DNA of 64,000 bases from Apostichopus japonicus (taxonomy: Eukaryota; Echinodermata; Holothuroidea; Aspidochirotida; Stichopodidae), in contig NC_092574.1 in the NCBI RefSeq assembly GCF_037975245.1, forward strand, positions 21,415,713-21,479,712, in the 5' to 3' direction. Below the pieces are notes generated by a model. That model worked only from the letters and a program-made list of their open reading frames with translations, was not told the DNA's origin and made no database searches. Each line of letters opens with the position of its first letter. Within the stretch, counting starts at the first letter, position 1. This document shows, one piece after another, positions 27,020 through 40,800 of this stretch. The position numbers were made by a program, and so were the translations under genes.

Positions 27020-28451
27020 CTTCAATTTCCACTCCAATCTACTGCAATTCACTGATTTGAACCGTTGCTAGTTCGCCGGTATTCTTGCAACAATTACGTT
27101 CACAACAATTATGTGCACAGCAGAATTTAGCTTGTAGTGAACCTACGCATCCATGTGGAAAACTATGGCGCTAGTAGAACATGTGAGTCACAGCCGTATA
27201 TAGAGGTGGATTATGAATGAGTCTGTAGAGCTGACGCAATACATATTCTCCCGCGCAGCCGCTGCAAAACAATACTATCGCGGGAAAGTTCGATAAGGAA
27301 GTGAGTGACTCACAGAAATCATAGGTGTAAGCACCGACGCAAATTTAGAGTCGAGGGCTGCAGTAAGCAAATATTATTGAAAGCAGAGCAAGACACTGAG
27401 ATCAATGAAGTTCTATAGTACGCGCAGCCCCTTTGCTGTAAAGTTGCAGTTTCCCAGTGCACTGAACCATGTTACAATTTTGCACACTATTCAAGTTCAT
27501 CAAAAAGCCGCTACATCTGGGCATTTTTTGTTAACACCAATTACCAACAGCAACACCACCGACCTCTGAACTCTGCAGGGGAGGGAACTGTCATGGTTGA
27601 AAACAAATTTTTGTATAATAATGTTCAGCTGGCATCCTCCTGTGTATTTACAATATAACATTTTAAACCGTTTCACAAGAGAACTAGGCCAAATCTAGTG
27701 CACTTTTCATCAAGTTGAGCTGTTCTTACATATAAGGGTATTCTCCCACCCTGTTTGTAAATGGCACCAAAATGAAAGGGTTATGGGCAAGCTCTCACCC
27801 TTTTGTGCACCAGTGCAGATAACAATAGTGTTCTTCTACTCACTAAGATGCATCCACACACCAAGTATGAAGTTGAACAACCATGTATTTTTGAGATAGT
27901 CTTTAAAACCAAGGCATCACCAACACATGCACACACAACATCACCATCACATAGATTCCTTTAGGAATCACTAAGCGAGGGTTCTCTTTGCATGACATAA
28001 ATCAGCAGAAAAAACAGAAGAACATGCAATTTAAATAAATATTAAAATGACAAAAATGAGCAAATATTCTTCACTGTTTGTACAATGTATTTATCATGTA
28101 ATATAAGATATAATGAAAGGTTAACATCTTTCAAGGTGATACATCAAGGCTGTCAAAGCTTATACCAGATAAAACAATAGTTAAAAAGAATAATTTTGTA
28201 TCATTCTACTGCTCAAACATCTACAAAGAAGCAAAAAGAAATCATCGTCCTAAATATTTCTTGGAAAGCTCCACCCACAGCACTTAAAATAGATAAATTA
28301 AGCAACAGCACACATCACAATTTTACTTTCACCCCTTCCCATGCAATTCCCATGCTCTACTCTTTCCTTGTCCCTCCCCCTTACCCTCCCAAACTTGAGA
28401 AAAAAATATCTTATAAAAATATTTATTTTCATTTCAAAATTTGAAAAACAA

Positions 28452-28589
<138 letters not shown>

Positions 28590-29774
28590 GCATATGAATA
28601 AGTGAATTTACACAAATTCCCAAAATACTGAAACAAGAAAAATCTTATTTCCCTCTTACAAAATATCTTGTTTTCTGTTACATTCAATTAAGACTTGAAA
28701 ATTCCCAAACTAACACAGCAGAGCCATAAGATTAACTGGCAAATGTAATGTTGAAACTGACAATATTTAAGTTTTTAATGTAACATCTGCATTGTTTTTA
28801 GTATAGCAAGTCAAGGAATTGGTAATAACAATCCTCAAAATTCAGGCAATTAACTGGATATATGCCAGTGGATTTTGCTATTTACCAGTAGACAAAAAAG
28901 GGTACTGGCATATAGCCAGTAGATATTTAGAGCATAAGCAAATGATAAATTGGAAAATAAGTGTCAGTCAAGGAATCTGAATGATTTTCGTTTGTAGTGT
29001 AAGCCCTTTATTACGGCTTTTAATCAGTGAATATTATTGGGATGCTGTCATTAAGGAAAATGTTGTTGGGACCTTGATTTTAGCAAGTAGATCTTTGGAA
29101 ATACTGGCATTTTTTCAGCAAATGGTTGAAATTGTGAAATTCTAGGTCTGACCTCTCACTAAGACATTATGAACAGAGAACCAGATTAACAGCTTCTTCT
29201 GCCACTTAGAAGTGATTTGACATCAACAAATGGGACCAAAAGGCAGCCTCCTGATATCTGACATGAATTCTTAAGTTTTACTTCTTGCAAACGGACCAAA
29301 ATTTCTTCAGATTTTTTTTTTCATTTTATATTTCTGTTAGAATATGTAATGCCTAATTACAATAATTCATAAATATTCATATAGATGGCAGCATGTTAAA
29401 GAAGTTCAAGTTTGTTATTTCTTGTGGTGCTCAATAAAATACAAGCAACAGAAGTAACTATAGTAATTAATCATAATAATACATTGGCTGTACTTTCTCT
29501 AAAATATCTTGAAAATTTCTGTATCTGAAAATCTACAGGCTGGAGGCCCGGGGTTAATAAGTGGGCGAAGAGAAATATGGGATAAAGGAATAATATATTT
29601 TCACTGCCATAAGACATTTAAGAAAGGGGACCAATTGACAGTAATGTCACCAGGCTCATGACACCCCTACCAGTGACATGTGACAGCTACTGCAAATCAT
29701 TGGATTCGGTCATAAGATGGAGTAACTTTCCGTATAGCTCTTAAATTCATCCATTACAATTCTGCACGAGATTC

Positions 29775-32700
29775 TCATCCATTGAGAAAATCATATTCTC
29801 TGTTCATTTTGAGAGTCACGGTTAGAACACCGTTTTCACTGTCCCATTGTGCTTTACCGTTTTTACTGTCGACGGGGTGTGGCAGATGGAGACCCAATTT
29901 GCTGAAAAACAAAGTGAAGATTTAGTTACATGAAATTCATCAGATTTAAAGACAGTGAATATAATTTAAGTATTAAACAATGGATTTAGCATTTATTATT
30001 AGATGGATCAGGACTCAGAAACTGACATCATTATTAGGATTTTGCTTTTAAGGAATGATTCAATGTTAAACCATGTGGCATTTACATGGAAGACAACAGG
30101 TACTCCCCACTGCCGAATGAGAATCTCAATCCCAACTTGCTGTTCTTAAAAATACATTTAATTGTTCAAAGATGACTCATTACTCCAAAATATCACATTT
30201 AGGTGTTTTGATTTCAAAATATCAAAACTGCTTAAGTTTGAGTCTCGTTAATTTTGAAACAGAAAAGTTTCTCTGAATATTGAAAATATATTCTTAGCTT
30301 GTAAAATGCTGTTTGAGTATTTAGATGAAACTCTGTAAGTATGTAAATCATAATCCTCTTACACATGTCACAATCAAATCCAGTCACACACAAATTCATT
30401 ATTAATTTAATTTATTTAAAGAGTAATTTTGTGCTTTTTTTGTTGTTGGTCTATCCATTTCAGTACGTTCTAAGAAAAGATTTTTGCATTACTTCCCACA
30501 CATGTAAATACCCATTTCAATCAAAATGAAACATTAATTCCACCCCCTCCCCCTCTCCTACACACCCCAGCAAATGTCTAACAATGCTTTAATAGATTAT
30601 ATTCTCTCTTTATTTCCGCAAGATGATAATACAAAAAATACATAGAAGATAGTACACAAGCATCAAAATGTTGACGTATACATACAGTCATCACAAGAAC
30701 AATCTTATTTACAATGTAATTATCAATTCCAGGCCACCCTCTAGACTTAATTAATTGATTTACTTATTACTAAACTTTAACTTATATAATATCTTATAAT
30801 ATCTTCTTTTACTTTTCTTTTGAACAAAATGTCAACCCAGTTCAAAGTGCCAAGGAACAGTTTCAATTCACACTGTTTATATTTTATAACGTACCACATG
30901 AATAAGAAGATTTCCATCAGATAACTCAGTTACAAACTTACTATTTTGGACTTCTGCAGTCAAGGAATTTTTCTGTGACATCAAGCTCAACTTCAGCATA
31001 TTTTGTATCTGGTAGATTAATTTTGATCTTAAATCAAGAGGGGGGAAAATAGAGGGGGTAAAATGGTAAAATGAAATAGTTCAAATCTGATTTTTAAGTT
31101 AGAAAACTGTCATAAAACCTATTATCAGGTAACTGCCTAACCTGATAATAGTTTCTCCGACAAATAGTTTATTTTAAGTAAGCTAAAAGAAACTTTGCAT
31201 CTAGTAAGAAAGCAAAGTCAAACTAGTACAATAATAATAATGAGCAATGAACCGTTATTGGGACTACAAAGCAACAAAAACAGACAGTTACATCTCCAAA
31301 TAGAAACAAACTTCTGTGAGCATCCAATAAAGGCTACAGGCCTAGTTACATCTGCTAAGGGAGTACCATTGTGCCTAGGCTATTATTGTTCATGGTTTGT
31401 TTTAATTACAGAAACAGTCATTTTGAGCATCTGTTGTAGCGTACATGCAACAAACTGATAAATAGACACGTTTTGCTCATGAGCAGTTTTCTTGATGAAA
31501 GTAAAACACATTACGATGTTGTTTTAAACCTGTCATGGTTTCCTTCTTTTCATATTTAAATTCTTGTTGATGTCTTTAATGCTTTGTGGGTGTTTGTTTT
31601 CCTTCCTATGGGAGAAACGTGTTTTCTACCATTCTGATTTATATCTAATTTGTTGTATTATATTTCACTACGTGAGTATGATGTAAGAAAATAAGAGGGC
31701 AGTACGGATAATGATTCGAAAAATTATTGAGAGCTCTGAGAACGATTGAAAGTTGAAAAACAGACTTGTCTATGATTACAAATCCAGAAGATTTACCTTC
31801 AGGAATGGACAAGAGGCTGACGTGGGGGTCTTTGAACCCATCTGAAGAAAGATATCTTCAGAACTGACGTCTTGTTGAAAGATCATATCGTACCTGGGAA
31901 TACAAGCATAAGCTGTGATTATTAAATTCAGACTTCAGCAAATCTGAACTGGACAAATTTACTGTAAATCATGCTAAAGGATGATCATTTAAAGATTAAG
32001 ACATAAAACCAAGCAGACTGGGAAAGTAAGGGGGGTGGGGGGGGGATGTCATAGGTAGTGCACTCAGCTGGTATCAAAGGCATATTGTTAATTTCTACTA
32101 CGAGAACAGATATCATTTTGTAACTGTGCCTAGGTCTTATCTGCATTTGTTTTCGTGGAGTAGGGGAATTTCCCCACCCAGTAAATTGAGCTTGCCCATT
32201 GCCCACCCAGTAAATTAGTTTGTCCACCCTGTAAATTATTTTTCCAAAACATTTTAATGTTCTTATCAGAGATATGCATGAATATAATAACAAAAACATT
32301 GAATGCCAAATGGCCAATCTCAATTAGAAGTATGACGATTACTCAATTTCCATTTTTTTTTAAAAGGGGTCCTAAAATTTTTCTCAAAATCATTCAGAAA
32401 CTTACCACACCTTGATCCTCAACATATGTCCAATCCCTTTATTAATTTATTAAGTTTGGTTATGTTATGGGTATCCTGGATCCTGAATATGCAGTGGTTT
32501 TTTGTACAATATGGAAATCACTATTATTTACTTGTATGCAGCATGGGAAATCAGAAAATCCAATGATTCCCACCAAGAAAATTAGGAAATAGCCCCTTGA
32601 TTGGCAAAACATTGAAGCTGCCCACCAAGTGAAAAGCTTGTATTTACTCCACTGTTGCTTCTTGCATAATTAGTTGAGAACCATAACAGTAAATATATTT

Positions 32701-33805
32701 ATAATATAAATTTGAGTTACAGGAAAGTGATCATTATAATTAAAAGGTAAATAAGTTTCTTACTCTGGTTTGATTCTTGGGTCATTAAGGTCCTCATATT
32801 CTGCACCTTCTGGTACCTCTTCTGCATCCCAAATATCTTTGCTATCTTTCTTGGAAGATTCTACAATAACATTAAATAGGGATTTGCTTTTTTCTCGGAG
32901 TAGAAATAAGTGAATTACCATCCTGAAGCATGTATACGTACCTAATATGCAACATATGATGGGTATTCATGTATGTTATTAAAATATGCAAAACATCAAA
33001 AATGAAATATGCAAATGGTACTCCTTGTTGATTTTGTTTTGTTTTGTATAATGCAAATGGAAGTAGGAATTAAACTTCTTATGGTTGTTGCAATTTTTGG
33101 AGAGATAATCTAAACCTCACATGTTATTGAATAAGTGTAGAAAAAAGACCTTACTAACCTAGAGAAATAGTGCTCTCGCAATTTGTAATTTATTTAAATT
33201 CATTGGAATAAGTACTTAAGACTAAGAGAGGAAAATGTCAAAGAGGAACACAATTTTTGCTACCTTGTTTTTGCTTTGGTTTATTTTGTGATGGAAGTCC
33301 AATAGAAGCTGGTCCAAGTTTTGCAACACCTGCGACTGGCTGAAATAGAAAATATTTCAGTTAACCATTAAATTATTCACAAGATGCAATAACAACACTT
33401 TATGAGGGTCTTTCAAAGAATATTTGCACTGGTAATTGTCAGAGAGAAAATTTAGAAGAGTTTTAATAAGGAAAGACATCTTGTGACCAAGCGAGAAAAT
33501 TGAAATATGCAACATACATTCTTTTTTCATCCTCATGTACCGCTTACATATTCAGGCTCTAACATATTTTCATGTACAAGTACTGTCATATTCTGTTTCC
33601 TTCATATTCACATACTTTCATGATCATGTGCTTTCACATTAATGTTCTGATACATTCATGTACTGCACAGTCTAATTGATGTTACCTCATCCTCATCACT
33701 TTCCTCATTCTGTGGTTTCAATAAATCTGCTAGTGCAAGTAATCCATTGCTTGAATGTGTCATCATGAAAGCTCCAGGATTGGATATGGAAGATGGCTGA
33801 CAGTT
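29775..33805 (-). CDS. DNAAF6: Dynein axonemal assembly factor 6 (PIH1D3)
   Basis: Cytoplasmic co-chaperone that works with HSP90/R2TP-type complexes to preassemble axonemal dynein arms. Minus-strand exons: 33805-33686, 33339-33264, 32860-32764, 31893-31797, 31027-30942 and 29901-29775 (TGA at 29777-29775). All junctions are GT/AG and phases agree. From the ATG at 33766 the product is 187 residues; human DNAAF6 is about 214. Visible: an acidic N terminus with GLLALADLLKPQNEESDEDE, the family hallmark DIWDAEEVPEGAEYED at 61-76, then EDIFLQM and a CS/p23-like beta domain from about residue 85 to the end, containing IKINLPDTKYAEVELDV and ENGVLTVTLKMNREYDFLNG. The first exon listed is open in frame back to its acceptor (AACTGTCAG after CACAG), so either translation starts at 33766 with a spliced 5' UTR or a short upstream exon adds residues; I could not find that exon. 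Confidence 0.88.
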
Positions 33806-35652
33806 CTGTGATGGCAAATTAAATAATATATAATTTATATATTAAGTTATATAAGCTGTATAAAATTAAAGAGAGATCAATGTAAATGCACTGATTAACA
33901 ACTACCTTTCAGAGGTAAATGTATGAAGGTCTATTGGGATCTAATTCATATGCAAACTAACAGAACTACTGATAGGTTACAATAAAACTATATGCTGGCT
34001 GTAGTTCTGTTAATTTGCCTCTGTAGAGAATCCTGATGACACAAAAATGTTCATTCCATCAAATTTTATGCAGAGTGGTCATAATGTGATCAATTTCTAC
34101 CAGTGTTGAATTATCAATATTCTTGTTTTGACTGAGGTCCTCCTGCCTGTCAGGAGTAGCATGCAATTATGTATGGCTAACAACATGGATTAGAGCTCAT
34201 CTTTTTCAACCAATATAGGGTTTACTTTAATCTTTTCAAATTCACATACACAATAGAAATTATGTTAAGCAAACTTTGAACCACAATATCCATGAGTTTG
34301 CCTACAGTGATTACATGTTGCATCCATTCAGTTTTCTAGTAGAAAGGTCATCGTGAAAGATCAAATATGTATATAAATGAAACACCATGTACATTATAAT
34401 GTTCACACTTTGCTTGTAATTTACAATAGTATTATATACTTTATATGGTACAAAACTGCAATTAATAGGCTTTAAGAGGATTTCCTGTCCCAAACACCAC
34501 AGAGTAAGATAACAATATAACTATGTAGTCAATTTGGTCAACACTGCTACTGCTTGCTGTTTGGATATTACTTTTGGTTTCAAAAACACTTGAATATGTA
34601 AGGCAGTTTGTATCACTGTGTATATGATCACTGTTACATTCCATTCTTGGAAAGTGCTAATTATTGCACTGTCTGCTCTGCAGACTAGGCTTCTTAGCGG
34701 CCTTTAACTCACTGTTTCCTTCCAATCACTTTATGAAAACATGCTATGTACAAAAGTCAACACACCATCATTCTCCAAACTTCAATAATTGAAAAAATTG
34801 CCTAAAACTACAAAATTATTATTTTGTTGAATGCAAACTAAGCTCTCTGAATGATTCTTAATCTTAATTGAGCTTTTTTAAGTTCAGGGTGGGAAATATT
34901 ATGAGTATTATTCCATCAACTGTTGCTTTTATGCTATGAGTTTTTCTTAGATTCCCACCCACACAAGAATAATTTTGGGAACACACAAAGTTACCGTAAG
35001 TATACTAGCAACACCACATCTCGTATGCAGTGGTCAGTACAAACTCCAACTTAGGGTAGGCATAGTGTAGTTGTACTGAGAGTTGTAGCATTACTTCTAG
35101 CCTAGAATAAGTGAGTACTTGATGGGGCCTATTCCGCGAAACTAATCATGTTACTCATTAAAACGCTACTTTATTTATAATCGAAACTAAAAAGGCGTAA
35201 TGAAAAGAAAGTAAAAATCGTAAATGAAAATAAAACTGTGTTACTTAAAATAAAAGTAAAAGTAAAAAAATAATCACTGTTAAAGTAACAAGTCGACCGT
35301 CCACAGAAAATGAAACTTCGTGAAACCACAGTAACAAGACGCTTAATTAAAAAGTAACCAAAATCTGAGCATGATCTTGCTAGAGCATAATGCTAAGCGA
35401 TTGACATTGTACCATTGAAGCGTTCGTTACGTCATAACACTGTACCAAAGCGTTCTGTACGTCTTGTGGAACTGCGCCAGGCCAGGAACCTTAGCCACAG
35501 GTAGGCTACTGGTCCTAAGGTCCCTTTTCAGACAGTTGAGTAGGGCGTTATCAATGGATTAATATGGTAGGTGATTAGAGAGACAGTGATTTAAGGTGGT
35601 GTGGCAGTGACGTTGAGAGGACTAAAGTGAAATTTAACACAACTGAATCTTT
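33806..35652. other. Region upstream of DNAAF6; possible shared promoter area
   Basis: No clear coding exon. The first exon and promoter of DNAAF6 should lie here or further right. Around 35395-35465 a short unit with TGTACCA, GCGTTC and TACGTC appears twice, and CpGs are denser than in flanking DNA. This could be a promoter shared with the weak plus-strand gene starting at 35653. Nothing else stands out. Confidence 0.35.
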
Positions 35653-36336
35653 ATGGAGGGGCCCGAAGTCAATCCAGGAATTTATAAAGGAGGGAACTTA
35701 TGTAATGAACCTGTAATCGTTGAAGATGAGCTTATGCCCGACAGGTGCTTGTTCTGTCTCAGTAATTTGTTACTGTACGTGGGCCCCCTGGGGCCCAAAC
35801 AGCTGCACCAGCAAACTTTTGTTGGGATGAGAACCATTTTACTGCACAAGCCGAGGATGTTTTTCACAGATTTTACTTGGGTAACAAGCAGCTATATAGG
35901 TTTATGATACATTCAATAGCTTATTCTCAGTGAATCTCTGCAATTATAAGCAATTCATGGCCCAAGGGCTACTTTTAACATCAGCCGAAATAGATTAAAA
36001 CTTTCAAAGATTCAGATTTTCTTCATTATCTCGAAAATGTCAACTTCACAAGAAGCATTGTTAATTGTCCTATTGAGGTCTGTGGATACTTTGGAAGTTT
36101 ATAACTTGAGGTGGGGGGGGGGGGGCAGGGGAGGGGGAGTTACAATTTTACAACAATTGTCAGACCAATATTCATTACTTGTTTGCAAATGGCATGATGG
36201 GAGCAGGACTACACTAATGGAGCTACTATTAGAGATACTAGAATGCATCGCAGCTAACACTGAAGAAGAAAGCTGTAAACAAAACTAAAACATAACAGGA
36301 AACATTGATACTTCCTTTTATTTGCCAAAGAATAAA
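35653..36336 (+). CDS. Possible small gene; C-terminal part resembles the end of a death domain
   Basis: Tentative model: exon 1 at 35653-35744 (ATG, donor CAG/GTGCTT), exon 2 at 35985-36288 (acceptor AACATCAG) ending in TAA, with AATAAA at 36331-36336. The phases join in frame and give 131 residues. The last 45 residues contain DQYSLLVCKWHDGSRTTLME followed by LLLEILECI. That resembles helices 5-6 of death domains (LL..W....G..AT...LL..L..I) as I recall them. The expected helices 1-3 are not seen; a G-rich tract at 36110-36140 lies in frame just before, so an intron or missing exon there is possible. It is divergent from DNAAF6 on the other strand. I do not recognise the N terminus. It could be a gene fragment or chance. 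Confidence 0.3.
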
Positions 36337-36821
36337 GAGATGAACAAATGTTTTCAGGTATCAATTGTATTGTAAGAGTAGAAATCGAAATGAAAAGTCG
36401 TTGGGTAGTACGTAATTTGATGTTTCAAATGCAATCACCATAGCTGCAGAAGCACCACACATTGTTCGCATATAAGTAATACTTAATGTGACTTCCCCTT
36501 AAAAGAAAAGTACATATCTAAAAATTCTAACTTCTGATATCAATTTTTTATTGCCAACCCCATAAGAATGTTTCTCTTCAGAATGTTAAAGAACAGAATT
36601 TATTGACCACAAATTTCAGCATGCCAGTAAAATAGCTGACAATTTCCCAAAGTACACTCCTTTCAATCTGAACAAACAAAATTACTCTCAGTCTTTGAAA
36701 CACTTTAATACAGACAACTTAATATCTGAATGAAGAGAGTGCAATTTGGGGCCAAAAGTAAAAGGCTTGCTGCATTTTGTGTTTTGATAACTACTGTACT
36801 ATTACCTCTAGCAAATTATTA

Positions 36822-37100
36822 GGCCGTTATTTATATAGTGCATAATCCACAAGTTCTATGCGCTTTACAATTAACCCTGGTCATTGTTAACTTGTCACAC
36901 CTACACACCAAAGTGTGCACAATTCAAACAATCTCTCCTAGGGCACAGCAGTGCACCACAGCCACGTGTCCCCTGGGGGACTTCCCATAGGGTGCAGCCA
37001 CAAACCGGCGCACGCAACTATATTTACAAGTCACCTCACAAATACGTGAGTAATACAGATGAGCAGACTTGTAGTGAGAGAACATTGTTAACAGTGTGAG
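36822..37100. repeat. Probable interspersed repeat with a CTATGCGCTTTAC end
   Basis: The block beginning GTTATTTATATAGTGCATAA and containing TTCTATGCGCTTTACAATT resembles tail modules of L2-like or tRNA-independent repeats found in many marine animals. Family-level assignment is from memory. Low-complexity C tracts follow at 37106-37125. Confidence 0.35.
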
Positions 37101-37826
37101 TACAACCCCCCTCCCCCCCCCCACATACACCCCAATCTTCCTACTAGATTTCCCAAATGCCAAAAGTAGGAGTACAAATTTATGCAGGTAACTATCAGTT
37201 AAGGTAACTATGCTTGAATACGAGGACGAATACAGAATAACCACAAGCCTTCTCATGACAGATAATTACTAAATTTTGTTGGAGAAAACCTTCAAGAGAA
37301 TACTTTAAAATACTCTTAGCATGTTAAACTATTACTGTGCATACAGCCATGCACCATTGTCATGTTTTTTTCATCATATGGCTAGATTGCCATATGGTTT
37401 TTGATGGTAAAAACTTTAAGGGACTTTTGTTGTTGTCCAATGCATGCCGTTTTGAATGAGCACTGTGTTGTACTGCAACCTGAGCACTTAAACAATTTGT
37501 GGCACAAATACATTTCTTTTCCATTAAATATTTTGTGGCTAACATTTGTTTTAAACTTTACGATGATTAAATGCAACACAAAACCACATTTACCAGTTAA
37601 AATATAATATCTCTCTGTGTTTAATATGTTCAATTATCTGGATGCAAGCAAGACATTTGAGAGAAGAGGTTAAAAGCAAAAGGCATTCATATGAGTATAT
37701 AACCACTTTTTAACCACTGATCAGGAAATATTGTAATCATGGCCATATCCCATCCTCCTCACTAGGCAAGCAAGTTCCTGTTCAAATTTGCAATTTTCCA
37801 TATTGATTGTCATCCCCAAAACGCAA
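37101..37826. other. Intergenic stretch 3' of the SPMAP2-like gene
   Basis: No coding signal beyond short random frames. C-rich tract at 37106-37125; otherwise unremarkable AT-rich DNA. Confidence 0.5.
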
Positions 37827-37832
37827 TTTATT
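37827..37832 (-). terminator. Poly(A) signal of the SPMAP2-like gene
   Basis: A minus-strand AATAAA lies 16 bases past the stop codon at 37849. If it is used, the 3' UTR is very short. Confidence 0.55.
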
Positions 37833-37848
37833 ATTCAGTGTCATTAAA

Positions 37849-40800
37849 TCAGTTTCCGGCTGCATTTTGTGTTTTCTTCTGTCGAACTTTTCTCGGGATA
37901 GGAGTAGCGAGTTCATCTATTCGTGGAGTCGGCCTGGCATGAACTGCAGCGGAAGACACTTTGTAAGGATCGTAGTTTTCGGTTTTTCCTCGACTCGTCG
38001 GTCTGGCTAGCTGTTGAATACGTAAGGTAGCTATGGCTTTCTTGCTCGATTCGGTCGTCTCCCATTGTATCGGCTTTGCAAACTGAAAACTGGAATGAAA
38101 CTGTTTCGGTTCGGCTAAGGTCTCTAATCTGTCCGAACATTTGGCATTTTTAGCAGCCTTTGAAATCTCCTGGTCCCAAACGTAGGAGTCAAATTCGTAA
38201 CTCTCTTTGATTTTCAAGGGCTCGTATGTCTTCTCCTTAGCTAGTTGCTCTATCCTTGCAGATGGGGAAGCATTCATGGCTGCCTTACTCACTTGAGTTC
38301 TTACCGGCCGTTCCGGCACAAAATCCTTGTGACAGCCTTTTGACTGACTCAGTGCAGATACCCGTTCAGAAGCTTCTGCTTGCTGGGCTGCTTTGCTTAC
38401 CTCCCATTTTGGTGTGGGCCTGGAGAAAGAACATAAGAACAAAACGTCTCATTAACCAAGCAAAGAAATAAAACAAAATCAGTACGAACACTGACAATTG
38501 TTAAACGATAAGCATAGAATTTTTTTTTAATTTCAATTTCCAAACAAATATTATAAAACTATCTTGCATATTATATCATTCATGGTTAAAATCTCCAGCT
38601 GAATGTGACAGAGAATAACAAGTAAAAACACTTTAAACACAAATGTGTTTCATTTTGCTCAACAAGGCATCCTAAGAAGTAAATTTACACAAAATAACAT
38701 AGTTCACATCAGATTTTTTTAAGTGTAATTCCAATCACAGCCACGGCTAATCATTAAGGAATTTTTTTTTAAAGGAATTTAATGTAGACAACATCTGGTG
38801 GATGACCACCAAAGTTGAATTTGGTTGTCAGAACAGAAATTTGTTCATCTCATATGATCGGATAATGGTAAACATTTGCATGACAACAACGCCGTATAGT
38901 AAATTAGTAATTAAAGTATGCTGTTAAGTATTGTGGGGCCAGTGAAAAATATGACTGCATGTCCTCAAATTTTTGAATAAATAAAACTCTTTGAGGTATA
39001 ATTAAAGTTACCAATAAGTTACATAAATATACCTTCACTGAAATAATTACGTAGAGTTCTGTCTTGTACTTGAAATTTAGTAACTAAACCTAAACTTGCC
39101 TAAAAGTGATTATAAAAAGAAGACAATTGAAAGCATTGCTTGGTGATTCTAAAAAAAATATATATATATCCTCTTTAATCAGTGCAACTCTGAAAACTTT
39201 GTGAACCAAATTTTTCACAAAGAATTATTGCAATCAGTAAGCAAAAAAATTAAATAAGGAAAAACAATAGAAGCTTTATGTATCAAAAAATATCATGACC
39301 ATTTAAGGATATTCCTGAAGTTAGGGTTGTTACATAATTTGTATCATAATGTAAGATTGGTTATGATAATTTGCTATTTATATTAAAATCTCTTAAAATA
39401 AACAGCATTGATACTCTTTGAATATAGTTCCTAAACAGACAAATAAATATTTCAGAAGTACATAATACTTACCGATCTCCCGTCCATTCATTATGGATAG
39501 ACTTTGGTTTGCAGAGATTTTCCTGATGCTTATTGACAACTGCGAAACAGAAAGGAAGAAATTATTGTTTACAGTAGAAGGTACAATCAAAATGTTAACC
39601 ATTGATTTTGCATTTAGCTTGACTTCAGTCTTTAATATAAGAAAATCTTAAAAAAGTATCAAAACCACATTTCAATTCTTTTTAAGCCTACAACTGACAT
39701 ATTTGAGTGGATACTTCTTTATTGCATGTCCATTTCTTTAAATAATGTTAATAAGCATAGCAATAGCATGAATAATTATATAAACTCATTTAAAAAAATA
39801 TATATTATCAGAGCAACAGAAAGGCCTTTATACTGTTCAAAAGAGCCTACGTGATTTATTATGCATTGATGTCTACCAATTCCTGTAGTAACCATTTATA
39901 TCACAATTAGAACTGACAAATTAATTAACCTACTTCAAATCAGTGGAAAAGCTTCTTCAGAATAATCACATGTACATAGTTTTAAAGAACAACGTTACTT
40001 TAATATTAATTCTTTTTAACCTAAGGTTATGGACACATATTAGCTTACAATATCATTTTCTATAATTCTATTGTAGATTGTGTTTACTTTCTAAGGGCTT
40101 GATTACAAATTTACAATGCAAGCCAGATTACATTTGAGACAGTGTGAAAGGAGGACATTAAATAGTAAATTCTTACCAAATTTAGTCGTGCCTTCCGTTT
40201 CAGTTGGAAGCTTATCTAACCAATAGACTGATCTCCTGAAAGAAAAGAAAAATATGTTTACCTTATTTAGCACTATATGAATCATAGTGAAAATATTTAA
40301 TGTTATAAGAGCTACTATGTAAATGCATTCAATATTGTTTTCTAGTAAGGAGGATCAAAACATTGTCAGGCTCTGGTCTAATTTCATTTACAATAAAATA
40401 AACAAGAATGCCAATTCTATAAGAGAACACCAGTTTTTGGACAGGGCCAAGCAGGGTTCAGTAATCACTGCAGTAGAAGGATACTTACCAACAAACTCAG
40501 TGATTTAAACATGATATTAAAATATATACGAGCAAAAAAAAGTTATAATTAAGCCTATCTTTTCTTGAACAAGGGGTAGAGTTGGTCTCCAGACATTTGA
40601 CAAAGGTGAGAACTACACTGGTCAAGTTGATTATTTTCTTGACATGCTTTCTATATATTATTATGACTTAGTTGAGCTTTACCAACCCTACACCCTCTAC
40701 AACCCACTGCTCTAGTTACTCCACTAATTGATGAAAGTATCAGACCTGTTAATAGCTTTCAATTTGTTATTTTTGAAGGAATGTGTATCAAGCAAGAATT

